The position numbers and the translations under genes were made by a program. A stretch of 25,294 nucleotides of DNA from Prolixibacteraceae bacterium (lineage in GTDB: Bacteria; Bacteroidota; Bacteroidia; Bacteroidales; Prolixibacteraceae): the NCBI GenBank assembly GCA_017998095.1, contig JAGODU010000052.1, positions 1 through 25,294 of the forward strand. Direction: 5' to 3'. Shown in pieces: positions 15,451 to 23,450 of this stretch. How positions within the stretch are numbered: position 1 is the stretch's first letter; each line of letters begins with the position of its first letter. The notes below the pieces were generated by a model. That model saw only the letters and a list, made by a program, of their open reading frames with translations, had not been told where the DNA came from and made no database searches.

Positions 15451-16371
15451 TTGAATAATTTCAGTCTAAATAACAAATTTTCTTTGTTTTGTATTACTCT
15501 ATTTATGATAATCCTAAGTTCATGTAATGAACCGGATGTTCCCATAGATATAAGGATTAAAACAATAAAATTAGACAGTATTTCACAAATAATACCAGTT
15601 TCCGATTCTATTGTAATTCCAGTTTTATATGATACTTTATTAATAGATAATTTAGCAAGTATTTCTGAAAAGAAACAACAATTTATAAATCAGATATTAC
15701 CAGCAATTTTAATAGCCAAGTTTAAAATTCAAATGGATTATCAAAGAGTTGATAAAATATTAAAAAAGATTGATTTAGGTGATTCTGTTTATCATGGAGA
15801 AAGTAAGTTAATTGATAGTTTAATGCTTAAGTATAATGCAAATAAGCCAGACGAACTATTAATTCATTTGAAAGAACAACCGACCAGTTTAGTATTAGCC
15901 CAAGCTGCTATTGAATCAGGATGGGGGCAATCTCGTTTTGCAATAGAAGGTTATAATCTTTTTGGAATAGTCTCAAGCAGGTCAGATCAAAACTCTTTAA
16001 AGGCTGGCAATTATCATCCAAATGGTAAGCGAATTTTTATGAAGAGGTATGATAACATTTACGAATCTGTAGATCATTATTTATTAACTATAGGCAAAAA
16101 CAAAGCATATAAGAAATTTAGAGCTAAAAGATTTGAAGAAGCTAGTGTATACCAATTAGTTAATGAATTAAATAAGTATTCGACCACGGGAGATGAATAT
16201 AAAAAAATGTTAAAACAGGTAATTATATGGAATGACCTAGATAAATATGATAAATATAATATAGAAGATAGTTATATTTACAAGAAAGGAAGTATTTGCT
16301 ATATTTTTAAAAAGTTGTGTGAAGGAGAAATTCCTTATTATATTAAAGATTATTGGAATGAAAGAATTTAA
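15451..16371 (+). CDS. glucosaminidase-domain (Bax-like) lipoprotein
   Basis: A 306-residue probable cell-wall hydrolase, cleaving next to N-acetylglucosamine in peptidoglycan. The start is TTG: no ATG precedes the signal peptide, and a perfect promoter lies 32 bases upstream. Residues 8-25 form a lipoprotein signal ending in the lipobox LSSC (Cys25), so it is membrane-anchored. The helical segment KKQQFINQILPAILIAK (74-90) is typical of Bax-type proteins. The catalytic core is SLVLAQAAIESGWGQSRFA (Glu155) with GYNLFGI, then YESVDHYLLTIGKNKAYKKFR and a helical end. Its stop is one base from the mgsA start. The hydrolase class is sure; the exact bond cut is not. Confidence 0.85.
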   Translation: MNNFSLNNKFSLFCITLFMIILSSCNEPDVPIDIRIKTIKLDSISQIIPVSDSIVIPVLYDTLLIDNLASISEKKQQFINQILPAILIAKFKIQMDYQRVDKILKKIDLGDSVYHGESKLIDSLMLKYNANKPDELLIHLKEQPTSLVLAQAAIESGWGQSRFAIEGYNLFGIVSSRSDQNSLKAGNYHPNGKRIFMKRYDNIYESVDHYLLTIGKNKAYKKFRAKRFEEASVYQLVNELNKYSTTGDEYKKMLKQVIIWNDLDKYDKYNIEDSYIYKKGSICYIFKKLCEGEIPYYIKDYWNERI

Positions 16372-16372
16372 A

Positions 16373-16837
16373 ATGAAAAAAAAGACTATTGGAATAGTTG
16401 CCCATGATAATAGAAAAGCTGATATGGTAGAGTGGGTTGCATTTAATTGGAAAGAACTAGCTCCTCATTTATTAGTTTGTACAGGTACAACAGGTTCAAT
16501 GGTTGAACAAACATTAATTCAGAAATGTGAAGAAAATGATGTAATTCCTCCAGAAGTAATAAAATTAAAATCCGGACCACTTGGAGGGGATCAACAACTT
16601 GGTGCTATGATAGCTGAAAAGCGCGTTGATATTTTAATATTTTTTTGGGACCCAATGCAACCACAGCCTCATGATGTTGATGTAAAAGCATTATTAAGGA
16701 TATGTGCATTATATAATATACCAACAGCGACAAACAGATCGACAGCAGATTTCGTTATTTCTAGTACCTTGTTTCATAAAGATTATCAGCCATTGCTTAA
16801 AGACTACTCAGAATATATTAAAAGAATTATACCTTAA
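16373..16837 (+). CDS. mgsA: methylglyoxal synthase
   Basis: Converts dihydroxyacetone phosphate to methylglyoxal and phosphate, a bypass of lower glycolysis that relieves phosphate shortage and sugar-phosphate stress. The 154 residues (E. coli 152) start MKKKTIGIVAHDNRK, with the catalytic Asp73 in SGPLGGDQQ, Asp93 in FFWDP, and His100 and Asp103 in QPHDVD. These correspond to E. coli Asp71, Asp91, His98 and Asp101. An in-frame ATG at 16319 would add 18 residues inside the preceding gene; the start at 16373, one base after that gene's TAA, is preferred on family length. Probably translated by coupling with the glucosaminidase gene. Confidence 0.95.
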   Translation: MKKKTIGIVAHDNRKADMVEWVAFNWKELAPHLLVCTGTTGSMVEQTLIQKCEENDVIPPEVIKLKSGPLGGDQQLGAMIAEKRVDILIFFWDPMQPQPHDVDVKALLRICALYNIPTATNRSTADFVISSTLFHKDYQPLLKDYSEYIKRIIP

Positions 16838-16945
16838 TTTTATTATCTTTACGAATCTGGATCTAAAAATTTAATCTACTTATATTACTTTTTAATTATT
16901 ATTTACCTTGTCTTATAATTGATATTATGTTATTTTTATATATGT

Positions 16946-16976
16946 AAAAAAAGCTGAATAATTAATTCAGCTTTTT
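16946..16976. terminator. bidirectional terminator between mgsA and the TPR gene
   Basis: GCTGAAT (16953-16959) and ATTCAGC (16965-16971) around a 5-nt loop. The stem is extended by AAAAA/TTTTT to 12 bp, and an A7 run on the left gives a T-run for the minus strand. It serves both convergent genes. Confidence 0.85.
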
Positions 16977-16989
16977 CTCATTTTTATTA

Positions 16990-18168
16990 CTATTGCTTCA
17001 GACTTTGAATCTTTTTATTCATATCCATGTACTTTTCATTCATCTGTAATCTATAATAAATCGTTCTTAATGATTCCATTATTGCAATTTCAGTTGAATC
17101 TATTGAATATGCTTTTTCAATATATGGTAATGAAGTTCTGAAATGTTCTTTAGCTTTTTCCATTTCAGCATTGTATTTATCACTTTGACTTGGAGGAATC
17201 TGACTAGCAGAGTTAATAACTTCAACTCCTCGGTTATAATAAATTACACTTAAATTATAGTATGGAGTAAATTGAGTACTATCTACTTTTATTGCTTCTT
17301 TATACATATTAATAGCTCCTTCAGGATCTCCAAGTTTTTCTAACATCGCACCTTTAGCTGTATACAATGAAGTATTTTCTGGCTTTTCTTTTATAGCAAG
17401 GTCTATATACTTAATTGCTTCATCAGATTTATTTTTACCAATATAAAAATTGATAATCTCTACTAACATCACTTCATCATTTGGAAATTTTTCAAATCCT
17501 TCTTTTAAAATGGTTAATGATTGAAGAGTATCTCCTTTAGCTTGATAGGCTTGATAATTAAAGTGATAACATGCAGATGCGTTGTAATTATTTGCAGCTG
17601 ACTTTGTAAAATAAGTAATTGCTTTTTCCCAATCTTTTGCTTTGAAAGCAGCAAGCCCTGCATTATAAACGATTGCAGTATCTATCGCCTGAGATAATGA
17701 ATTTTCTTTCATAATAGGCAAAGCAGATATATCCATATAAGTTTCAAAACACTTTAAAGAAACATCAAACTTCTGTTTCTCATAACAAGCAACTGCATAA
17801 TTAGATAAATCAGTTTGTAAGAATGTTAAATCAATTATTATGCTTTTAGCATATTTCTTTTGAGGGTCAAGTTCAATAGCTTTAAGATAAGATTCATAAG
17901 AAGTAAAAAGAGGTTCTTCAACTATATCAGAAATACCTTTTCTGTAAACTTCTTGTAAAATTTGACCTTTTACTTCCCATGATTTTGGCCATGGAATTGA
18001 TTTTTCAGCTTGTGGATTATTAGGGTCAAGAGCTTCCATAATTGTATTATAAGCTTTTTGAATTTCTCCGGCATCTTTATAACTGATAGCCGTAGTTACT
18101 TTCCCTTTTTGAGCAAATACTGAAAAAGCAACAATCAATAACGATAAAAATGTTACTAATTTTTTCAT
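16990..18168 (-). CDS. exported tetratricopeptide-repeat protein
   Basis: A 392-residue protein with a clear signal peptide (MKKLVTFLSLLIVAFSVFAQ, cut before or after Gln20), so periplasmic or surface-attached. The body is a row of TPR helical pairs, for example NAGLAAFKAKDWEKAITYFTKS (about 169-190), the stretch around NFYIGKNKSDEAIKYIDLAI, and AKGAMLEKLGDPEGAINMYKEA, with consensus Gly/Ala/Tyr spacing. TPR arrays bind other proteins; no enzyme domain is seen. It follows gyrA on the same strand with a 46-bp gap that contains a -7 box (18197-18204). In Bacteroidetes a TPR gene after gyrA is a recurring arrangement. Its partner is unknown. Confidence 0.88.
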   Translation of the reverse strand: MKKLVTFLSLLIVAFSVFAQKGKVTTAISYKDAGEIQKAYNTIMEALDPNNPQAEKSIPWPKSWEVKGQILQEVYRKGISDIVEEPLFTSYESYLKAIELDPQKKYAKSIIIDLTFLQTDLSNYAVACYEKQKFDVSLKCFETYMDISALPIMKENSLSQAIDTAIVYNAGLAAFKAKDWEKAITYFTKSAANNYNASACYHFNYQAYQAKGDTLQSLTILKEGFEKFPNDEVMLVEIINFYIGKNKSDEAIKYIDLAIKEKPENTSLYTAKGAMLEKLGDPEGAINMYKEAIKVDSTQFTPYYNLSVIYYNRGVEVINSASQIPPSQSDKYNAEMEKAKEHFRTSLPYIEKAYSIDSTEIAIMESLRTIYYRLQMNEKYMDMNKKIQSLKQ

Positions 18169-18196
18169 AATGAATTCTATTTGATGATTTTTAATG

Positions 18197-18204
18197 CAAA
18201 AATA
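18197..18204 (-). promoter_or_regulatory. probable -7 box before the TPR gene
   Basis: TATTTTTG on the minus strand fits TAnnTTTG, 28 bases before the ATG. No TTTG box was found 19 bp upstream, which would lie in the gyrA end. Confidence 0.35.
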
Positions 18205-18214
18205 TAATTATTAT

Positions 18215-20725
18215 TTATTCCTCACTATTTATTTCCTCCTCGTCATTATTTTCTAATTCAACAATACCTTCTTGTTCGTCAACATCTTCGCTTTTGCTAA
18301 CCCGTGCAACAGAGGCAATTGTTGAATTTTCTTTAAGATTGATAAGTTTAACTCCTTGTGCAGTTCTTCCCATTAATCTTATCGAATTGACAGCTAACCT
18401 GATTGTCATCCCGTTTTCAGTAATAATCATAAGGTCATCGTTGTCAGTAACACTCTTTATTGCTACCAAATTACCGGTTTTATCGGTTATGTTAATTGTT
18501 TTAACACCTTTCCCTCCCCTATTAGTAATCCTGTAATCTTCAATACTTGAACGTTTACCATATCCGTTTTCTGATACTACTAATACATCCTCAGTTTCGT
18601 TTTCTACACATATCATGCCAATTACTTCATCCGTTTCTGAAAGTGTTATCCCTCTTACTCCAGATGCTGTTCTTCCTACTGCCCTTACTGTGTTTTCATG
18701 GAACCTAATTGCCTTTCCAGAACGTATGGCCAGCATAATCTCATTATTGCCATTGGTTAACTTGGCTTTTAATAGCTGGTCTCCTTCTCTTACAGTTATG
18801 GCATTTACTCCATTTTGGCGAGGACGAGAATATGCTTCAAGAGAAGTCTTTTTTATTATTCCATTTTTAGTGCAAAGGATTATGTAGTTATTATTTATAT
18901 AGTCGAAATCATCAAGAGTACTTACATTTATATAAGCCATAACTTTATCTTCCTGTTCTATATTTAATAAGTTCTGAATTGCACGACCTTTTGATGTTCT
19001 GGAACCTTCCGGAATCTGGTATACTTTTAACCAAAAACATTTACCCTTTTCTGTAAACAAAAGTAGAGTATTATGCATTGTCGCTGAAAACATGTGTTCC
19101 AGAAAATCTTCATCTCTTGTAGCTCCGCCTTTTGAACCTACTCCTCCCCTGCCCTGAGTTCTAAATTCTGTCAGAGGTGTTCTCTTAATATAACCTAAAT
19201 GTGAAATTGTTATCAGCATTTCATCATCGGCATAAAAATCTTCTGGTATAAATTCCTCAGCATCAGGTACTATTTCAGTTCTTCTTTCATCCTTATAAGT
19301 TTCTTTTACCTCAAGAAGCTCAGTTTTTATTATATCCATTCTGAGAGACTCATTTTCTAAAACTTCTTTCAGATGTTCAATAAGTTTCAATAATTCTTCA
19401 TATTCAGCTCGCAGTTTCTCTTGTTCAAGTCCGGTAAGTTGCCTTAACCTCATCTCAACAATTGCTCTGGCTTGAATCTCAGTTAGCGAAAACCTTTCCA
19501 TCAATCTTTCCCTGGCTTCGTCAGGATTGCCCGAAGAACGTATAATTGCAATTACCTCATCAATGTTATCACTTGCAATAATCAATCCTTCTAGAATATG
19601 AGCTCTTTTTTCTGCCTGGTCAAGTTCAAATTTTGTCCTTCGTGTAACAACATCGTGTCTGTGCTCTACAAAGTATTTAATCAATTGCTTGAGATTAAGA
19701 ATCTTAGGCCTACCTTTTACAAGGGCAATATTATTAACGCCGAAGGCTGATTGAAGTAAGGTATATTTATATAATTTGTTTAGTACTACATTGGAAATCT
19801 CATCTTTTTTGATATCGATCACAATACGCATTCCAGTTCTGTCCGATTCATCGTTTATATTTGAAATCCCCTCTATTTTCTTTTCATTAACAAGTTCTGC
19901 AATTTTCATTATAAGTTCAGCCTTGTTAACCTGATATGGGATTTCTGTAACGATTATTTTTTCTCTGCCAGTTGAAGTTGTTTCAATATGAGCTTTCCCC
20001 CTGACTACTATTCTGCCTCTTCCTGTATGATATGATTCCCTTACTCCCTGATATCCATAAATCATACCTCCGGTTGGAAAATCAGGGGCTTTGATTATTT
20101 CTATCAGCTTGTCAATATCTATTGTATTATCATTTATATATGCAATTATTGCGTCTATTGTATCAGCAAGATTATGAGGAGGCATATTTGTTGCCATTCC
20201 TACTGCAATTCCTGATGCCCCATTTACAAGCAAATTTGGAATTCTGGTAGGAAGAACTGTCGGTTCTTTTAATGATTCATCAAAGTTAGGCTGAAACTCA
20301 ACTGTATTTTTTTCCAAATCTGATAAAGTCTCTTCAGCAATTTTTGATAATCTGGCTTCAGTATACCTCATCGCTGCCGGACTATCACCATCTACTGAAC
20401 CAAAATTTCCTTGTCCATCTACCAATGGATATCTCAATGACCAATTCTGAGCCATTCTCACCATTGTTCCATAAACTGAAGAATCACCGTGAGGGTGATA
20501 TTTTCCTAATACTTCTCCTACTATCCTTGCTGATTTCTTAAATGGTTTTCCGGATGTTACTCCAAGATCATTCATTCCGAACAACACCCTTCTATGAACA
20601 GGTTTGAACCCGTCGCGCACATCAGGTAGGGCACGTGAAACAATTACAGACATTGAATAATCAATGTATGCCGATTTCATTTGTTCCTCGATGTTAATTT
20701 GAATTATTCTTTCGTTTTCAGACAT
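18215..20725 (-). CDS. gyrA: DNA gyrase subunit A
   Basis: Breaks and rejoins DNA in the type II topoisomerase that adds negative supercoils, as A2B2 with GyrB. The 836 residues carry the N-terminal [21 protein letters not shown] block (here [20 protein letters not shown]), the quinolone-binding region [18 protein letters not shown] (76-93), and the catalytic Tyr121 in [10 protein letters not shown] coiled-coil tower follows, then a C-terminal beta-pinwheel whose gyrase box is degenerate (TNRGGKG instead of QRRGGKG). It ends in an acidic tail ([14 protein letters not shown]). The position of E. coli Asp87 is Gly86 here. The ATG at 20725 is preferred over a TTG two codons earlier. A -7 box lies at 20768-20775. 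Confidence 0.97.
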   Translation of the reverse strand: MSENERIIQINIEEQMKSAYIDYSMSVIVSRALPDVRDGFKPVHRRVLFGMNDLGVTSGKPFKKSARIVGEVLGKYHPHGDSSVYGTMVRMAQNWSLRYPLVDGQGNFGSVDGDSPAAMRYTEARLSKIAEETLSDLEKNTVEFQPNFDESLKEPTVLPTRIPNLLVNGASGIAVGMATNMPPHNLADTIDAIIAYINDNTIDIDKLIEIIKAPDFPTGGMIYGYQGVRESYHTGRGRIVVRGKAHIETTSTGREKIIVTEIPYQVNKAELIMKIAELVNEKKIEGISNINDESDRTGMRIVIDIKKDEISNVVLNKLYKYTLLQSAFGVNNIALVKGRPKILNLKQLIKYFVEHRHDVVTRRTKFELDQAEKRAHILEGLIIASDNIDEVIAIIRSSGNPDEARERLMERFSLTEIQARAIVEMRLRQLTGLEQEKLRAEYEELLKLIEHLKEVLENESLRMDIIKTELLEVKETYKDERRTEIVPDAEEFIPEDFYADDEMLITISHLGYIKRTPLTEFRTQGRGGVGSKGGATRDEDFLEHMFSATMHNTLLLFTEKGKCFWLKVYQIPEGSRTSKGRAIQNLLNIEQEDKVMAYINVSTLDDFDYINNNYIILCTKNGIIKKTSLEAYSRPRQNGVNAITVREGDQLLKAKLTNGNNEIMLAIRSGKAIRFHENTVRAVGRTASGVRGITLSETDEVIGMICVENETEDVLVVSENGYGKRSSIEDYRITNRGGKGVKTINITDKTGNLVAIKSVTDNDDLMIITENGMTIRLAVNSIRLMGRTAQGVKLINLKENSTIASVARVSKSEDVDEQEGIVELENNDEEEINSEE

Positions 20726-20925
20726 TATCAATATCTTTAGTATTTCTTTAAAAAGTCGTTAAAAATACAAAATTACCATAATAAAAGTCTTAATTTCCGA
20801 AAGGCTTGTTCAAAAAATTAACATACTTTGCCAATCTTTCAACAATTGTAATTTTCATTGCATCTATTGATTTATCGTATTTAGAAAAAGGTGTATATTA
20901 GTCACTATATTTTATAGATATATAT
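20726..20925. promoter_or_regulatory. divergent promoter region between gyrA and clpC
   Basis: 200 bases between two divergent essential-type genes. For gyrA, TAATTTTG on the minus strand (20775-20768) matches the -7 box TAnnTTTG. For clpC only an imperfect TATATTAG (20894-20901) was found. No CtsR- or HrcA/CIRCE-like operator was recognised. Confidence 0.5.
20768..20775 (-). promoter_or_regulatory. probable -7 box of gyrA promoter
   Basis: TAATTTTG on the minus strand, 42 bases before the ATG at 20725, fits TAnnTTTG. The -33 box is not at consensus. Confidence 0.45.
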
Positions 20926-23442
20926 ATGGATTCAAAATTCTCACCTAAAATTAAGGATGTTTTGTTGTATAGCAGAGAAGAAGCTATAAGAATGGGTAAC
21001 GATTATATTGGACTGGAACATATTTTTCTGGGAATACTGAGAGATGGAGATGGAGTTGCTATTGAAATTCTTAATGATCTTGAAGCTGACCTTGATAATA
21101 TCAAACAAGCTGTTGAACTTGAAATAAAAGCAGATCAGGTCCTTGATTCCAATGTCAATATACAACTTCTTAAAGAAGCCGATAAATCTTTGAAAATTGT
21201 GTATCTGGAAGCTCGTTCAATGGGTAGTAGTACTATTAATACCGGCCATCTTTTGCTCGCTCTGCTTAAAAACGAAAATTCTCTTATTTCTAAAATATTA
21301 AGCGACTACAATATTAACTATTCAAATGTAAAGTCAATTTTAGAAAAAAGTAAAAACAAGACAATAGAGTTCCGTTCTGATATGCCTGGAGATAGCGATG
21401 ATGATAGTGGTGATTTCTTCCAGCATAAACCATCATCAGGAAGCGGATCACCCCAGTCTTCTTCAGGAAAATCTGATACTCCTGTTCTTGATAACTTCGG
21501 TATTGACATTACTAAAGCAGCTGAGGAAGGAAGCCTTGACCCTATTGTTGGCAGGGAAAAAGAAATTGAACGTTTAGCTCAGATATTAAGCCGACGCAAA
21601 AAAAACAATCCGATTCTTATAGGTGAACCGGGAGTAGGAAAGTCAGCTATTGCTGAAGGACTTGCAATCAGAATAATAGAAAAAAAAGTTTCTCGCGTGC
21701 TTTTTGAAAAAAGAGTAGTTTCACTTGATCTGGCTTCTATTGTTGCGGGCACAAAATACAGAGGTCAATTTGAAGAAAGGATGAAAGCGATTCTTAATGA
21801 ACTTGCTAAGGTTAACAATGTAATCCTTTTTATTGATGAAATTCATACTATCGTTGGTGCAGGTGGTGCTACCGGATCTCTCGATGCTGCAAATATGCTT
21901 AAACCAGCTTTAGCCAGAGGGGATATTCAATGCATTGGTGCTACTACTCTCGATGAATACAGACAAAATATTGAAAAAGATGGAGCTCTTGAGCGTCGTT
22001 TCCAAAAAGTAATGGTAGACCCAACTTCTATAGATGAAACGATTCAGATCCTTAATAATATTAAATCCCGCTACGAAGATCATCATAACGTTATTTACAC
22101 TCCTGAAGCTATTGCTGCTTGTGTAAATCTTACAGCCAGGTATATTACTGACAGATATATGCCTGATAAAGCTATTGATGCACTGGACGAAGCAGGTTCA
22201 AGGGTTCATATTGCAAACATTAACGTTCCTGAACGAATTGTGAAACTTGAAGAGAAAATTGAGGCTATTCGCGATGAAAAAATACAAGCTGTTAAAGGTC
22301 AAAATTTTGAACTGGCAGCTAACTACCGTGATAAAGAAAAAAGTCTAATTCAGCTCCTTGAACGTGAAAAAGAAGATTGGGAAAAAGAACTTATTAATCA
22401 TAGAGAAATTGTTACCGAAGATAAAGTTGCTGAAGTTGTTGCAATGATGTCCGGTGTGCCTGTACAACGAGTTGCACAGGCTGAAAGCCGTCGACTGCTT
22501 ACTATGGCCAATGACCTTAAAGGAGCTATCATTGGTCAGGATTCTGCAATTGAAAAAATTGTTAAGGCTATTCAACGAAATCGCGCTGGTTTGAAGGACC
22601 CAAATAAACCTATTGGAACCTTTATTTTCCTAGGCCCAACTGGTGTTGGTAAAACTCAACTTGCTAAAGTCCTCGCACAATATCTTTTTGACTCAGCCGA
22701 TGCCCTAATAAGAGTTGATATGAGTGAATACATGGAAAAATTTGCTGTGTCTCGTCTTGTTGGTGCTCCTCCCGGATATGTTGGTTATGAAGAAGGCGGT
22801 CAGCTTACTGAAAAGGTTAGAAGAAAACCATATTCTGTTGTTTTACTTGATGAAATTGAAAAAGCTCACCCTGATGTATTCCATATCCTACTTCAGGTAA
22901 TGGATGAAGGAAGATTGACAGATAGTCTTGGGCGAAGGGTTGATTTTAAAAACACGATTGTTATAATGACATCAAATATTGGCTCTCGTCAACTTGCTGA
23001 TTTTGGTAGAGGAGTTGGTTTTACTACACCTGCCGATTCAGCTGATTCTGAAAATTCTTCTTTTGTTATCCAAAAAGCTCTTAAAAAGGCTTTTGCTCCT
23101 GAATTCCTTAATCGAATTGATGATGTAATAATGTTTAATCCTCTATCTCAAAAGGATATACATAAAATTATTGATATTGAACTTAAAGGTCTTTACGACC
23201 GGGTTAAAAATCTCAATTATGAATTGAAAATTTCATCTGCTGCAAAAGATTTTATTGCCCTTAAAGGTTATGACCCACAATACGGTGCACGACCATTAAA
23301 AAGAGCTATTCAAAAACTCCTTGAAGATGAAATGGCTGAAGCTATTCTTAAAACTGAACTAAAAGAAGGTGATGTTATTAATATTGGTCTGGATACTAAA
23401 AAACAAAAACTAAAAATTAAAATTGGTCAAAGTCAGAAATAA
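20926..23442 (+). CDS. clpC: ATP-dependent Clp protease ATP-binding subunit ClpC
   Basis: Hsp100 unfoldase that feeds substrates to ClpP. In the 838 residues: a double Clp-N repeat (1-145); a Ser/Gly/Asp-rich linker (150-185); AAA+ domain 1 with Walker A GEPGVGKS (233-240) and Walker B LFIDEIH (301-307); a middle domain with a UVR-like stretch (AANYRDKEK, about 464-472); and AAA+ domain 2 with GPTGVGKT (570-577) and VVLLDEIEKAHPDVF. The VGF tripeptide in RGVGFTTP is the likely ClpP-docking loop, which marks ClpC/A rather than the disaggregase ClpB. The long middle coiled coil of ClpB is absent. It is divergent from gyrA and has its terminator inside the next, convergent gene. Confidence 0.96.
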   Translation: MDSKFSPKIKDVLLYSREEAIRMGNDYIGLEHIFLGILRDGDGVAIEILNDLEADLDNIKQAVELEIKADQVLDSNVNIQLLKEADKSLKIVYLEARSMGSSTINTGHLLLALLKNENSLISKILSDYNINYSNVKSILEKSKNKTIEFRSDMPGDSDDDSGDFFQHKPSSGSGSPQSSSGKSDTPVLDNFGIDITKAAEEGSLDPIVGREKEIERLAQILSRRKKNNPILIGEPGVGKSAIAEGLAIRIIEKKVSRVLFEKRVVSLDLASIVAGTKYRGQFEERMKAILNELAKVNNVILFIDEIHTIVGAGGATGSLDAANMLKPALARGDIQCIGATTLDEYRQNIEKDGALERRFQKVMVDPTSIDETIQILNNIKSRYEDHHNVIYTPEAIAACVNLTARYITDRYMPDKAIDALDEAGSRVHIANINVPERIVKLEEKIEAIRDEKIQAVKGQNFELAANYRDKEKSLIQLLEREKEDWEKELINHREIVTEDKVAEVVAMMSGVPVQRVAQAESRRLLTMANDLKGAIIGQDSAIEKIVKAIQRNRAGLKDPNKPIGTFIFLGPTGVGKTQLAKVLAQYLFDSADALIRVDMSEYMEKFAVSRLVGAPPGYVGYEEGGQLTEKVRRKPYSVVLLDEIEKAHPDVFHILLQVMDEGRLTDSLGRRVDFKNTIVIMTSNIGSRQLADFGRGVGFTTPADSADSENSSFVIQKALKKAFAPEFLNRIDDVIMFNPLSQKDIHKIIDIELKGLYDRVKNLNYELKISSAAKDFIALKGYDPQYGARPLKRAIQKLLEDEMAEAILKTELKEGDVINIGLDTKKQKLKIKIGQSQK

Positions 23443-23450
23443 TTCTGCCT

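Noticed and set aside
16319..16372. 18-residue N-terminal extension of methylglyoxal synthase
   Set aside because: It lies wholly inside the glucosaminidase gene; the family's N-terminus starts at MKKKTIGIVAHD.
18294..18887. Plus-strand frames of 80 and 90 residues opposite gyrA
   Set aside because: Antisense to the conserved GyrA C-terminal pinwheel; composition (Leu/Ile/Ser/Thr-rich) is typical of shadow frames.
20726..20731. TTG start of gyrA two codons upstream
   Set aside because: The ATG giving MSENERII fits the family N-terminus and needs no rare start.
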